A stretch of DNA of 64,000 bases from Herbiconiux daphne (GCF_024979295.1 NZ_JANLCJ010000004.1:186001-250000), one strand, 5' to 3'; positions 33,289 to 42,549 are shown, counted from the first letter of the stretch. Notes: generated by a model not told the origin, from the letters alone. Made by a program: numbers and translations.

Positions 33289-35885
33289 CGCGCCACCGCC
33301 TGCACCGTCGGGAACCGGCTGTCGTGCATGACCTCGGCCACGGGTTGCCCGGCGCGCACGGCCTCGGCCATGCCGGCCTCCCGCTCAACGATGCGCTCCG
33401 CGAGCTCCAGCACGTCGTCGATGCGCGAGGCCGGCACGAACACCACGCCGTTGCTGTCGGCGATCACGTAGTCACCCTGCGTCACGGTGACGTCGGCGAA
33501 GAACACCGGCTCGCCCATCGCGATCTGCACGACACGACCGCGGGCGCTCACGGGCACCACCGCACGACCGAACACCGGGAACTCCAGCTCCTCGCTCTCC
33601 GCGATGTCACGGCAGGCCCCGTCGATGACCACACCGGCGAGCCCTCGGGTCGAGGCGGCGAGCGTCAACAGCCCGCCGAAGCATGACACGTCGAGGCGAC
33701 CACCGTTGGCGATCACCAGCACGTCTCCCACCCCGGCCGCGTCGATGGCCGAGGCCGCGATGTGGTCGGCCGGTCCGTCGCTCTGGCGCCGCCCCGCGGT
33801 CACGGTGCGCGCTCGGCCCACCACCCGCTCGGGCGCCGCCCAGAGCGCACGGATGCCCGTGGTCGCCCCGGGCAGCTCGAGCGTGTCGAGAGCATCCGAG
33901 ACCGCGCAGGCGTCGAGCCTGCCCAGCCGCCGGATCGCCTCGTCTGTCTGTTCTACGTCTTCTGACACGTCTTCCTCACCTCGTTCTCCCGTGCGCGGTC
34001 TGCGCACGAGCAGTCCTGCGGCGTTCCGGATGCGCTCCAGGAACGGTTCGGCCGGGTCGTCGTCGAGCGCGAAGCCACCGCCGAGAATCGCCTGGAGAGC
34101 GCCGGTCAGCGCCTCCGCGGGATCGGCCGGCCGCGTCGCCGAGCGCCAGGCCACCTTGCGGTCGGGCCGCACCAGGATGGCGCCACCGGCACCGACGTCG
34201 CGCACCTCGGCCCATTCCCGATCGTCGTCGGAGACCACGATCAGCCGCACCGGCCAGGCCTGGGCCGCGGCGGCGGCTCGCCATCCCTCGGCCCCGGCGG
34301 CATCCGTGAACAACGTGAAGCTGGTGGTCGACACCAGGTCGAGTGTCGACACCGGCGTCTCGGCCGTGCCGCTCTCGCTGTGCGTGAGCCAGACGTGCGG
34401 CAGGTGCCTGCCGGGCAGGGTGCTCGGCCGGTAGTCGATGGGCGACGGGTCTTCGGTCGGCACCGTGCTGCCCTCGGGGACGAAGGCCCCGGCGGCATAC
34501 TGGAAGCCCGCCTCGACGTTGAGCTGGCTGTAGTCGTTCGCGTTCTCGGCGACCGCCTCGGTGACGGCCGCGCGACGGGCGGCGCCCTCGGGGGTGTCGC
34601 TCGTGAAGACCTCGATCTCCGCCCAGTTCTGCTGCTCGGTCTTGTCGGTGCTGAGGCCCAGGGCGGCGCCGACCGGAGCGTGGCGCCCCGCGTTCTCGAG
34701 CGAGTGCGCCGTGTAGTACGCCGCAATCGGCCTGCGCTCCCGTTCATAGCTGTCCAGCAGCGACTCGGGGGCGTTCCCCTTCAGCACCGCGGCCAGTTTC
34801 CAGGCGAGGTTGTGCGCATCCTGCACGCCGCCGTTCAGACCGAGGCCCCCGGTGGGCGGATGCCGGTGCGCCGCGTCGCCGGCCAGGAAGGCCGAGCCCA
34901 CCCGGAACCGGTCGGCCACGACGCCCTCGTACTGCCAGTGGCTCACGGCGTGCAGGGTGATCGGGTGGTCGTCGGGCACTCCGAGCAGGTCGCGGGTTCG
35001 GCTGATCAGGATGTCGGGATCCTCCGTCTGCTCCTCACCGGCGCGGCGGGCCTTGGCCACCAGCCACTCGCGCGACTTGCGGCCGTACTGCACCGGGCCG
35101 AGCGCCTGCAACGTGCCCGCACTGTGGCCACCCGCCCAAGGCTGGATGAAGTGCGCCAGCAGGGCGGCCGGCTCGTGCCACATCGAGAGATCGGTGCTCA
35201 CATAGCAGCTGATGATGTCGCGGATGGCCTTCGGTCCCTCGCGATCGACGCCGAGAAGGTCGGCGCTCACCCGCCCGCCGTCGGCGGCGACGACGTATCG
35301 GGCGCGGATGGTGCGCGTGACGTCGGCCTGCCGGTCGTGGATGCTGGCGACGATGCCGCCCTCCGGCAGCTGCTCCAACCCCACCAGCTCCTGGTGGGCG
35401 CGGATGCGCCCGGGAGCCACCGCGTCGGCGTGCGCCCAGATCAGCGGGTCGAGGCGGATCTGCGGCAGGTTCGCGAATGACTGCGGGCTCGCTTGGGCAT
35501 AGCGTGCGGCATCCGCCCCCCCACCCCACGCCGGCACCTCACCGAGCTTGAGGCCGTGCTCCGGGGTCGGGCCGTCGACGGTGGTGTACCAGACCACCTT
35601 GCGCCAACCCTCGTCGTCGGGGGCCTGCGCGTAGATGTCGTCGGCCACCCCCATCTCCTCGAAGATCTCCATGGTGCGCACGTTCAGCAGGTGCGCCCGC
35701 GGAAAACGGGTCTCGAAGTTGCGGCGCTCGATCAGCAGAACCTCGATGCCGCGCTGCGCCAGCAGCACGGCGCTCGAGAGGCCGACCGGCCCGCCGCCGA
35801 CGATGAGAACCGGCACCTCGTCGGGCCACTCGTCATCAGCCAGCGGCGGTAGCAGGGCCGCCCGGGCGGAAGAGCTCTCGGTCAC
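33285..35885 (-). CDS. Fusion: FAD-dependent aromatic monooxygenase with C-terminal RraA-type aldolase domain
   Basis: 866 residues in one open frame from GTG at 35885, 12 bases after the dioxygenase stop. Residues 1-600 are a group A flavin hydroxylase: FAD motif GGGPVG (30-35), RYVVAADGGRVSADLLGVDR, FLAGDAAHRHPPTGGLGLNG, and the closing thioredoxin-like part with ILVRPDRKVAWRSA. A charged linker (RPRTGERGEEDVSEDVEQTD) leads to a complete RraA unit (about 640-866) with VIDGACRDIAESEELEFPVF. No stop separates them. An internal GTG at 33968 could give a free 227-residue RraA protein as well. The pairing joins ring hydroxylation to the last lyase step of the meta pathway. Confidence 0.82.
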   Translation of the reverse strand: MTESSSARAALLPPLADDEWPDEVPVLIVGGGPVGLSSAVLLAQRGIEVLLIERRNFETRFPRAHLLNVRTMEIFEEMGVADDIYAQAPDDEGWRKVVWYTTVDGPTPEHGLKLGEVPAWGGGADAARYAQASPQSFANLPQIRLDPLIWAHADAVAPGRIRAHQELVGLEQLPEGGIVASIHDRQADVTRTIRARYVVAADGGRVSADLLGVDREGPKAIRDIISCYVSTDLSMWHEPAALLAHFIQPWAGGHSAGTLQALGPVQYGRKSREWLVAKARRAGEEQTEDPDILISRTRDLLGVPDDHPITLHAVSHWQYEGVVADRFRVGSAFLAGDAAHRHPPTGGLGLNGGVQDAHNLAWKLAAVLKGNAPESLLDSYERERRPIAAYYTAHSLENAGRHAPVGAALGLSTDKTEQQNWAEIEVFTSDTPEGAARRAAVTEAVAENANDYSQLNVEAGFQYAAGAFVPEGSTVPTEDPSPIDYRPSTLPGRHLPHVWLTHSESGTAETPVSTLDLVSTTSFTLFTDAAGAEGWRAAAAAQAWPVRLIVVSDDDREWAEVRDVGAGGAILVRPDRKVAWRSATRPADPAEALTGALQAILGGGFALDDDPAEPFLERIRNAAGLLVRRPRTGERGEEDVSEDVEQTDEAIRRLGRLDACAVSDALDTLELPGATTGIRALWAAPERVVGRARTVTAGRRQSDGPADHIAASAIDAAGVGDVLVIANGGRLDVSCFGGLLTLAASTRGLAGVVIDGACRDIAESEELEFPVFGRAVVPVSARGRVVQIAMGEPVFFADVTVTQGDYVIADSNGVVFVPASRIDDVLELAERIVEREAGMAEAVRAGQPVAEVMHDSRFPTVQAVAR
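33966..33968 (-). promoter_or_regulatory. Possible internal start of a separate RraA protein
   Basis: GTG (33968-33966) is preceded by GAGGTGAGGAAGAC, a fair ribosome site five to eight bases away. It would start VSEDVEQTD and give the third RraA unit as its own 227-residue product inside the fusion frame. Confidence 0.4.
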
Positions 35886-35896
35886 GTCGGTCGCCC

Positions 35897-36940
35897 CTAC
35901 TCGGCCGAGGCCGAGGCGGCGCCTGAGGGGGCGCTCCAGGAGACGAAGCCGAGACCGGCCCCGGTTCCCGCCTCGGAGCGGTAAGCCGGCACGTAGTCGA
36001 CGACGGTCGCTTCGAGGTCGGTGGCCGCGAGAGCGCCCGCGGTCACGATCCAGTTGCGGAGCTCCGAGGTGCCCGAGCGCAGCACGTCGGCGTCGTAGCC
36101 GGCGAGCACGCTCTCGTCCTTGTTCTTGAGGGCCTCGAGGAACTCGTGGTCGAGCTCCTCGTCGACCACGAAGTGCGACAGGCCGCCCGAGGCGACCACA
36201 CCGACCTTGATGTCTTTCGGGTAGCTCTCGATGGCCTTTCCGAGCGCGACCCCGAAGTCGTAGCTGCGGCGCGCGGTAGGCGGGTTCGGGTGCCAGAACG
36301 TGTTCACGAAGATCGGCACGAAGGGCAGAACGTCCTCGCCGCCCTGGATCTGCTGCAGGATGTAGCCCCAGCCGTGAGGGATGCCGTAGTCGTCGTACTT
36401 GCCCTTGGGCAGACGCTGCGAGGCGGAAGGATCGAAGCCCTCCTCCTGGATGCCGTGGATCAGGTGCAGAGCGAGTTCCGCATCCGTCTGGCGTGTCGTG
36501 GCCACCTCGGGCACGTTCGACACCTCGGCGATCGCCAGCCCCGGGGGAAAGTGGTCGAGTGCTTCCTGGGTGAAGGGCACGTGCTCCACGGTCTCGCCCC
36601 AGTACACGACGAAGGGCGACAGCACCTCGTCGTCGAAGGTCTCCTTGTGGTCGCTGCTCACGATCACCAGCACGTCGACCCCGGACTCGCGGATGGTCTC
36701 GCCGAGCTTCGCGATGGCGGCGCGGGCCCGGGCGTAGCGCTCGGCCCACACCTCCGCGGTGAGCTCCTGGTCGAACACCGCACCGCGGAGGGCGAGCAGT
36801 TCGTCGAAGTCGTATTGGATGCCCTTGTAGATGAGCTGCTTGTTCTTGCGGTCGGCCACCGCGCGCTGCCCCCATTCGGTGGGAGGGGTCGCGAGCTGGG
36901 GTGCGTGGGAGGAGCCGATGCCGAGCGTGATGCGTGCCAT
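35897..36940 (-). CDS. Class III extradiol ring-cleavage dioxygenase (LigB-like catalytic subunit)
   Basis: 347 residues opening MARITLGIGSSHAPQLATPP, the LigB-fold start with the first iron-ligand His at 12. Other LigB landmarks are VIVSSDHKETF with His 98, FVNTFWHPNPPTARRSYDFG and the proton-transfer loop VVASGGLSHFVVDEELDH (His 256). It should cleave a catechol next to its hydroxyl pair using Fe(II) and oxygen. No separate LigA-type alpha subunit is seen. ATG at 36940 follows AAAGGACG. It lies directly after the LigJ-like gene, which makes a carboxylated substrate such as protocatechuate or gallate likely (inference). Confidence 0.85.
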   Translation of the reverse strand: MARITLGIGSSHAPQLATPPTEWGQRAVADRKNKQLIYKGIQYDFDELLALRGAVFDQELTAEVWAERYARARAAIAKLGETIRESGVDVLVIVSSDHKETFDDEVLSPFVVYWGETVEHVPFTQEALDHFPPGLAIAEVSNVPEVATTRQTDAELALHLIHGIQEEGFDPSASQRLPKGKYDDYGIPHGWGYILQQIQGGEDVLPFVPIFVNTFWHPNPPTARRSYDFGVALGKAIESYPKDIKVGVVASGGLSHFVVDEELDHEFLEALKNKDESVLAGYDADVLRSGTSELRNWIVTAGALAATDLEATVVDYVPAYRSEAGTGAGLGFVSWSAPSGAASASAE

Positions 36941-36962
36941 GGTGTTCGTCCTTTCTTGCGGG

Positions 36963-37964
36963 CTAGAGGCGGAAGATCGAGCGGGCGTTGCTCTCGAAGA
37001 GCTGGTCGCGCTGCTCGTCGGTGAGCCAGTCGATGTCGTCGATCAGGAGGTGGATGTCGTCGAACCAGCGGCCGGTGGCCGGGTCGATCTGCGATCCGGT
37101 GCCGGGCTTCTCCGAACCGAACAGCACCCGGTCGGTGCCGACGACCTTGAACAGCAACTCGAGCGAATCCTGCGTGTAGAGGCAGGAGTCGAACCAGAGC
37201 TTGCGCAGCTTGTCGATGTACGACACCCCGCTGCGCGCGATCGACGGCAGGAAGCGTCCCACCTGGTAGGGGATGGCGCCACCGCCGTGCGACACGATGA
37301 TGTTCAGCTCGGGGTACTTCTCGAGCACGTTCGAGTCGAGCAGGCTCCAGACCGAGACCGTCTCCTCCTGGATGAAGTGCAGGCTGTAGGGCTCCCGGGT
37401 CGGTGCCTTGCAGCCGGCCGAGTGCAGCAGGATCGGGATGTCGAGTTCGATGGCGGCCTCGAACACCGGGTACCAGTAGGGGTCGCCCAGGGCCAACGGG
37501 ATCTCGGTGCCCTCGTAGGGATCGGTGTTGAGCATCACGCCCACGAAGCCGAGCTCGTTCACCGCGCGGCGGAGCTCGGGCAGCCACTGCTCGGGCGTGA
37601 GGTCGGGGCTCTGCGGCAGGCCGGCGATGCCCTTGAACTGACCGGGGAAGAGATCGACCGCGCGCTTGATGAGGTTGTTGCTCTCGGCGGTGAACGCCTC
37701 CACGATCTTGGTGGGTTTCTCGCTGTGCATGGCTTGGTAGGGCCGGGGCGAGAGCAGCTGCAGGTCGATGCCGGCGCCGGTGAGGTGCTCGATGTGCGAG
37801 ATGTTGCCGAAGCTCGGGTGCGGCGAGAAGTAGGAGTCGCGCAGCTGGTCGTCACTGATGGCGGGCGGGCGCATGCCGTGCGAGCCGCGGTGGGCCAGCA
37901 GCCCGGCCTTCCACGCGTAGAACGCGTCGGGTGCCGACATGTGACCGTGGACGTCAATCTTCAT
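36963..37964 (-). CDS. ligJ: Amidohydrolase-family hydratase, LigJ-like (4-oxalomesaconate hydratase)
   Basis: 333 residues. The N-terminal metal site is HGH (6-8); later [24 protein letters not shown] and [11 protein letters not shown] follow. The strings [38 protein letters not shown] and [11 protein letters not shown] match what I know of Sphingobium LigJ, which hydrates 4-oxalomesaconate to 4-carboxy-4-hydroxy-2-oxoadipate. The alternative is an ACMSD-type decarboxylase from the same superfamily. The neighbours, a LigB-type dioxygenase (previous step) and RraA/LigK-type aldolases (next step), support the hydratase call. Confidence 0.8.
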   Translation of the reverse strand: MKIDVHGHMSAPDAFYAWKAGLLAHRGSHGMRPPAISDDQLRDSYFSPHPSFGNISHIEHLTGAGIDLQLLSPRPYQAMHSEKPTKIVEAFTAESNNLIKRAVDLFPGQFKGIAGLPQSPDLTPEQWLPELRRAVNELGFVGVMLNTDPYEGTEIPLALGDPYWYPVFEAAIELDIPILLHSAGCKAPTREPYSLHFIQEETVSVWSLLDSNVLEKYPELNIIVSHGGGAIPYQVGRFLPSIARSGVSYIDKLRKLWFDSCLYTQDSLELLFKVVGTDRVLFGSEKPGTGSQIDPATGRWFDDIHLLIDDIDWLTDEQRDQLFESNARSIFRL

Positions 37965-37994
37965 CGATCTGCTCTCTCTTTCGACAAGGGGTGT

Positions 37995-39422
37995 TCAGCT
38001 CTGGGCGCCCTGCAGCGACTTGATCTCGAAGAACTCCTCGAGCCCATAGCGGCCGTACTCCCGGCCGAGACCCGACTGCCGGTAGCCACCGAACGGGGCG
38101 CGGAGGTTGAGCGGCTCGCCGTTGATCACCACCTGACCCGTGCGCATCCGCCGGGCGATGGCCACCGCGCGGTCGCGGTCGGCCGACCACACCCCGCCCG
38201 AGAGGCCGTACTCGGCCGCGTTGGCGATGCGGATGGCGTCGTCTTCGTCGTCGTAGGGCATGATCGCCAGCACCGGGCCGAAGATCTCCTCGCGGGCGAT
38301 CGTCATCTCGGGCGTGACGTCGGAGAACACCGTGGCCGGCACGTAGGCACCGGTCTCGATCGGTGGTGTGGTGCCACCGATCAGCAAGCGGGCCCCCTCG
38401 TCGATGCCGCTCTTGATGTAGGTCAGCACGCTTTGCTGCTGCGACTCCGACGCCAGCGGGCCGAGCTTGGTCGAGAGGTCGGCGGGCGAGCCCACGGTCC
38501 ACGACCCGGCAGCCTCCGTGGCGAGGCGCTCCGCTTCGGGCAGCATCGCCCGGGGCACGAGCAGCCGGCTGAGCGACGCGCAGGCCTGGCCGCTGTTGGC
38601 ATAGCACTGCTTGACGGCGGTGGGGATGACGGCGGCGAGGTCGGCGTCGTCGAGCACGATGTTGGCGCTCTTGCCGCCGAGCTCGAGCGCGACCTTCTTC
38701 AGCGTGGGCGCGGCGAGCTGGGCGATGCGGCGGCCGGCGCCGGTGGAGCCGGTGAAGCTCACCATGTCGACATCCGGATGCTGCACCAGGTGCTCGCCGA
38801 GCGTGCGGCCCGGTCCACTGACCAGGTTGAACACACCGGCCGGGAAACCGGCCTCCTCGATCAGATCGGCCAGCACGAAGGCACTCAGCGGCGCCACCTC
38901 GCTGGCCTTCAGCACCACGGTGCAGCCGGCGGCGAGCGCCGGGGCGACCTTGGCCGAGATCTGGTGAAGCGGGAAGTTCCACGGCGTGATGGCGGCCACC
39001 ACTCCGATCGGCTCACGGATGACCAGTGTGGGGCCGATCTCCTCCTCGCCCTCGGCCGCGATCTCCTCCATGGCGCGGGCGGCGAAGTCGAAGTTCTTGA
39101 CGCCCAGGCCCACCTGGGAGAGGCGGGCGAAGCTGCGGGGCGAGCCCATCTCGTCGCTGATCAGATCGGCGATCTCCTCGTTGCGGGCGCGCAATCCGTC
39201 GCGCACCTTGTCGAGCAGCGCGATGCGCTCGGCGGCGGGCGTCGCGGCCCAGCCTTCGAACGCGGCGCGGGCCGCGGCCACGGCACGGTCGACGTCGTCG
39301 GCACCGCCCGAGGGTGTGCGCCCGACGAGCTCGCCCGAGGCCGGGTTGAACACCTCGGTGACGGCCTCGGAGGTGGAGGCGACCCATTCGCCGCCGATGT
39401 AGATCTTCGTCCTGTCGATCAT
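37995..39422 (-). CDS. NAD(P)-dependent aldehyde dehydrogenase
   Basis: 475 residues with [47 protein letters not shown], the general base in LELGGKS and the nucleophile Cys in [14 protein letters not shown] at 39422 has AAGGAAGG upstream. It lies between the ThDP enzyme and the LigJ-like gene. A ThDP decarboxylase followed by this dehydrogenase would turn a 2-oxo acid into the aldehyde and then the acid, as in the benzoylformate route (inference). It differs clearly from the dehydrogenase at 30552-31982. Confidence 0.92.
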   Translation of the reverse strand: MIDRTKIYIGGEWVASTSEAVTEVFNPASGELVGRTPSGGADDVDRAVAAARAAFEGWAATPAAERIALLDKVRDGLRARNEEIADLISDEMGSPRSFARLSQVGLGVKNFDFAARAMEEIAAEGEEEIGPTLVIREPIGVVAAITPWNFPLHQISAKVAPALAAGCTVVLKASEVAPLSAFVLADLIEEAGFPAGVFNLVSGPGRTLGEHLVQHPDVDMVSFTGSTGAGRRIAQLAAPTLKKVALELGGKSANIVLDDADLAAVIPTAVKQCYANSGQACASLSRLLVPRAMLPEAERLATEAAGSWTVGSPADLSTKLGPLASESQQQSVLTYIKSGIDEGARLLIGGTTPPIETGAYVPATVFSDVTPEMTIAREEIFGPVLAIMPYDDEDDAIRIANAAEYGLSGGVWSADRDRAVAIARRMRTGQVVINGEPLNLRAPFGGYRQSGLGREYGRYGLEEFFEIKSLQGAQS

Positions 39423-39434
39423 GGGGGTCCTTCC

Positions 39435-41057
39435 TTACGCTTTCGGCTCGTGGATCAGATGCCAGGGGCTGGGGAGCCCCTTGCCGGTGGGCACTTCGAT
39501 CAGAAGCGGCTCACCGCTGGCCGCACCCTCGCGGATGGCGGTGACCAGCGCATCCGGAGTGCTCACGCGCACCCCGGCCACGCCGAAGGCCTCGGCGAGC
39601 TTCACGAAGTCGGGGTTGGCCAGGTCGGTGGCGTAGATGCGGCCGTCGAACTGGTCTTTCTGCATGCGCTGCACGTTGCCGAAGGTGCCGTCGGCGAAGA
39701 CCACGGTGATCAGGCCGATTCCGTGCAGCTTGGCGGTGGCGAGCTCCTGCAGGTTCCAGCCGAAGCCGCCGTCGCCGTTGATCGACACGACCACGCGCTC
39801 GGGGTTGCCCGCCTTCGCGCCGAGCGCGGTGGCGAAGCCGTAGCCCAGGGTGCCCTGGTAGCCGGGGGTGATGTAGGTGTGCGGCCCGTAGACGGGGTAG
39901 CCGACCTCGGCCAGGAAGCCGATCTGGGTGAGCTCGTTGACCAGCACGCCGTCGTCGGGGATGGCCTCGCGGAGCGCGCGCACCCACGACGCCTGGGGCT
40001 CGACCAGCGCCACCAGCTCCTCGGCCCGGGTGCGCACCGCGTCGAGCACGGCGCCCTGTTCGGGCCGCTCGACCGCGGTCAGCACCTCGCTCAGCGCGGC
40101 CAGGCCCAGCCGGGCGTCGCTCAGCACGTCGACGTCGCTGCGGCGGGGCTCACCGAGGTCGTGCTCGCGGGAGTTGAGCAGGATGACCTTCGCTCCGGCG
40201 GCGGTGACCAGCGGATGCGCGTGGCCGTCGATGAAACGGCTGCCCACCACGAGCACCACGTCGGCCGCGCGCAGCACGTCGCGGCCCGCGAGGCTCGAGA
40301 GCGCCAGCGGATGCCTGTTGTCGAGTGCGCCGCGGCCGTGCAGGCTCATCACAACCGGCGCCTGGATCAGCTCCGCCAGTTCGCGCAACTCGCCGGAGGC
40401 TTCTGCGGCGAGCACACCGCCGCCCACGTAGATGACGGGGCGCTCGGCGGCGGCGAGCAGCGTGGCCGCGTTGCGGACGGCCCGCTCGTCGGGGACCACC
40501 GGCGCCGGCTCGATCGGCTCGTCGACGAGGGTGATCTCGGCTCGCGCCTTGAGCACGTCCGGCGGTATCTCGATGCCCACCGGAGCCGGTGAGCCCGTGC
40601 GCAGCTGGCGGAACGCCTCGTGCACGAGGCCGGGCACCTCCTGGGGGGTCAGCGCGATCCCGGTCCACTTCGTGACGGTTCCGAGCGTTCGGGTCTGGTC
40701 GTTGACCTCGTGCAGGATGCCGTGACCGCCGCCGATGAGGGCCGAGGGGATCTGGCCGACGATCGCCAGCACGGGCGAGGAGCACGCGTAGGCGGTCGAC
40801 AGCGCCGCCATGGCGTTCAGCATGCCCGGGCCCGGCACCACCATGCACACGCCGATCTTGCCGGTCGACCGCGCATAGCCGTCGGCCATGTAGGCCGCCG
40901 CCTGCTCGTGCCGGGTGTGCCGGAAGACGAGCTGGTCACGCACCTGGGCCAGGCCGTCGACCGCGAAGTCGAGCTGCACTCCAGGAACACCGAAAAGGTC
41001 GGTGACCCCTTCGAGAACCAACTGTCTCGCCAGTGCTTCTCCGCCGGACATCTCCAT
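39435..41057 (-). CDS. Thiamine-diphosphate-dependent decarboxylase-like enzyme
   Basis: 540 residues from the ATG at 41057, which has GAGGAGAGG nine bases upstream; the open frame runs 18 codons further. The pyrimidine domain has GVPGVQLDFAVDGLAQ and the activating Glu in RHTRHEQAAAYMADGYARS. The diphosphate domain has ISINGDGGFGWNLQELATAK ending in FADGTFGN. The type fits benzoylformate decarboxylase, acetolactate synthase and sulfoacetaldehyde acetyltransferase. It is the first gene of the minus-strand operon 41057-28710, whose promoter lies in the 156-base gap before the SnoaL-like gene. Confidence 0.9.
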   Translation of the reverse strand: MEMSGGEALARQLVLEGVTDLFGVPGVQLDFAVDGLAQVRDQLVFRHTRHEQAAAYMADGYARSTGKIGVCMVVPGPGMLNAMAALSTAYACSSPVLAIVGQIPSALIGGGHGILHEVNDQTRTLGTVTKWTGIALTPQEVPGLVHEAFRQLRTGSPAPVGIEIPPDVLKARAEITLVDEPIEPAPVVPDERAVRNAATLLAAAERPVIYVGGGVLAAEASGELRELAELIQAPVVMSLHGRGALDNRHPLALSSLAGRDVLRAADVVLVVGSRFIDGHAHPLVTAAGAKVILLNSREHDLGEPRRSDVDVLSDARLGLAALSEVLTAVERPEQGAVLDAVRTRAEELVALVEPQASWVRALREAIPDDGVLVNELTQIGFLAEVGYPVYGPHTYITPGYQGTLGYGFATALGAKAGNPERVVVSINGDGGFGWNLQELATAKLHGIGLITVVFADGTFGNVQRMQKDQFDGRIYATDLANPDFVKLAEAFGVAGVRVSTPDALVTAIREGAASGEPLLIEVPTGKGLPSPWHLIHEPKA

Positions 41058-41120
41058 CGAGTACGACCTCTCCTCACGATGACATCCGCTTCGATGGCAC
41101 CTTCTGATCACAACAGTAGC

Positions 41121-41135
41121 AAATATATGATGAAT
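41121..41135. promoter_or_regulatory. AAT-A-TATGAT element upstream of the ring-cleavage operon
   Basis: AAATATATGATGAAT lies in an AT-rich island between the ThDP gene (minus, start 41057) and the SnoaL-like gene (plus, start 41214). It shares AAT(A/G)TATGAT with elements at 47267-47281 and 58791-58805. TATGAT may simply be a -10 box for the plus strand, or the whole may be a regulator site. Confidence 0.4.
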
Positions 41136-41213
41136 GTACCTTTCGCTTTTTCAATTGCCCTGTCGACGACGACGGAGCGGCGACGGGTCACCTCATTCAG
41201 AACAGGAGCACCG

Positions 41214-41618
41214 ATGACGACTGCCCAGGAACTGGCCGATCGCGAGATCATCCGCGAGCTGCTCGCTCGCAACACCGCATGGATGGACGGGCACGGCGGC
41301 GTCGCCACCGACCTCTACTCGCCCGATGTCATCCTCCGCAGTGCGCGCGGGAACGTCTACGGACTCGAGGAGGCTCTGAAGCGCATCGGGCCCAAACCCG
41401 ACGACCGCCATCAGCATTTCTTCACGGACCCTCTCCTCGACGTCGACGGCGACACCGCGAACGTCGAGCTCAATCTGCTCGTGCACGGCTACCGACTCGG
41501 CGAGGCGCCGCACACCTCCCGCGGCGCGCGTGCGGGCTACACCTTCGCGCGCACGGATGCGGGTTGGCGCATCACGGAGGCCAGGGTCAGTCAGCTCTGG
41601 GAGATCACGACCTCCTGA
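41214..41618 (+). CDS. SnoaL/NTF2-like small protein
   Basis: 134 residues. ELADREIIRELLARNTAWMD is the usual opening helix of the SnoaL-like/nuclear transport factor 2 fold, followed by DLYSPDVILRSARGNVYG, a long strand VELNLLVHGYRLGE and the end GWRITEARVSQLWEI. Such small cone-shaped proteins can be isomerases, dehydratases or binding proteins in aromatic or steroid catabolism. A plus-strand single gene with GGAG before ATG at 41214, divergent from the large catabolic operon, so probably under the same control. Confidence 0.82.
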   Translation: MTTAQELADREIIRELLARNTAWMDGHGGVATDLYSPDVILRSARGNVYGLEEALKRIGPKPDDRHQHFFTDPLLDVDGDTANVELNLLVHGYRLGEAPHTSRGARAGYTFARTDAGWRITEARVSQLWEITTS

Positions 41619-41659
41619 GCGCGGCACGCGACCAGAGCCGCCCGGCCGCAGTCACCCGC

Positions 41660-42436
41660 TCACGCGGTGGCTGCGGCGAGCGACTCGTCGAGCGGTTTCT
41701 CGAGGTCGAGCAGACTCCCCGCGAGTGCGTCGTATTCGCCGGAGGCGAGGGCCACCGCCTGCCGGCCCACCCGCTCGAGGTCGGCCTCGGCGCGCTCGGG
41801 CTTGAGGCCGCCGAAGCGCTGGGGTGCGGCGGGATCCTTCTGCGAGGTGCGCACCATGTCGGTCACGATGGATCCGGGGTGCACCACGAACACGGAGACA
41901 CCCGCGTCGTGGTGTTCGGCGTGAACGTGCTCGGAGAGCCGGATGACGGTGGCCTTCGAGACCGTATAGGCCGACGATCCGGTGCCGATCATGACGCCCG
42001 CCATCGACGCCACGTTGAGAATGCGCCCATGGCCGCGCTCGAGCATCGACGGGAGCACCGCCGACATGAACAGCATCGGACCGAGCACGTGGATGGCCTG
42101 GGTGTCCCACCAGGCTTCGGGGTCGACCGTGCCGACGGGGCCGTAGGGCTGGCTGCGGCCGGCATTGTTGACCAGGAAGTCGATGGGGCCGAAGGCGTCG
42201 GTGAGCGCAGCGACCGCCGAGTCGACGTCGGCCTTGCTCGTGACGTCACCGGTGAGCACGAGTGCCCGCCCTCCCGCGGCCTCGACCTCGCCGGCGACCG
42301 TCTCCAGGTCGTCCTGGCGTCGGGCGAAGAGGCCCACGGAGGCGCCGGCCCGCGCGAGCTCCAGCGCGATGCTCCGCCCGATTCCGCGACCCGCGCCGGT
42401 GATGAGTGCTGTCTGACCCTGGAGAGAATTCGTCAT
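41660..42436 (-). CDS. Short-chain dehydrogenase/reductase
   Basis: 258 residues. Cofactor motif TGAGRGIG near residue 14, VNNAGRSQ, and the catalytic Tyr-Lys in AYTVSKATVIRLSEHVHAE. FARRQDDL after the second strand suggests NADP preference by its arginines. It would oxidise or reduce a hydroxyl/ketone group. It diverges from the GntR regulator with a GT-N3-AC operator in between, so it is probably the regulator's closest target. It ends close to the convergent SnoaL-like gene. Confidence 0.93.
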   Translation of the reverse strand: MTNSLQGQTALITGAGRGIGRSIALELARAGASVGLFARRQDDLETVAGEVEAAGGRALVLTGDVTSKADVDSAVAALTDAFGPIDFLVNNAGRSQPYGPVGTVDPEAWWDTQAIHVLGPMLFMSAVLPSMLERGHGRILNVASMAGVMIGTGSSAYTVSKATVIRLSEHVHAEHHDAGVSVFVVHPGSIVTDMVRTSQKDPAAPQRFGGLKPERAEADLERVGRQAVALASGEYDALAGSLLDLEKPLDESLAAATA

Positions 42437-42463
42437 TGATCGATCCTGTCGTTGTCTAGCTGT

Positions 42464-42474
42464 TGGTAATACAA
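42464..42474. promoter_or_regulatory. GntR/FadR-type operator, TNGT-N3-ACNA
   Basis: TGGTAATACAA matches TNGTNNNACNA, the known consensus core of FadR-subfamily GntR regulators. The centre GTA-A-TAC is symmetric. It lies between the SDR (start 42436, minus) and the FadR-type regulator gene (start 42550, plus), fitting autoregulation. Confidence 0.6.
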
Positions 42475-42549
42475 TAAGAGATTCGAGCGGGTGGAGTGCC
42501 GAATGTGCGAAAGTTGTATCTTTACGAGCGTCACGCGAGAGGTGCCGAC

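Noticed and set aside
35886..36875. Upstream extension of the monooxygenase-RraA frame
   Set aside because: It runs through the dioxygenase gene in another frame. The flavin domain needs only the part from GTG at 35885.
36831..40592. A 1253-codon open frame on the plus strand
   Set aside because: It is antisense to the LigB-like, LigJ-like, aldehyde dehydrogenase and ThDP genes. It is rich in Arg, His, Asp, Gly and Val with no recognisable domain, a usual shadow of high-GC codon bias.
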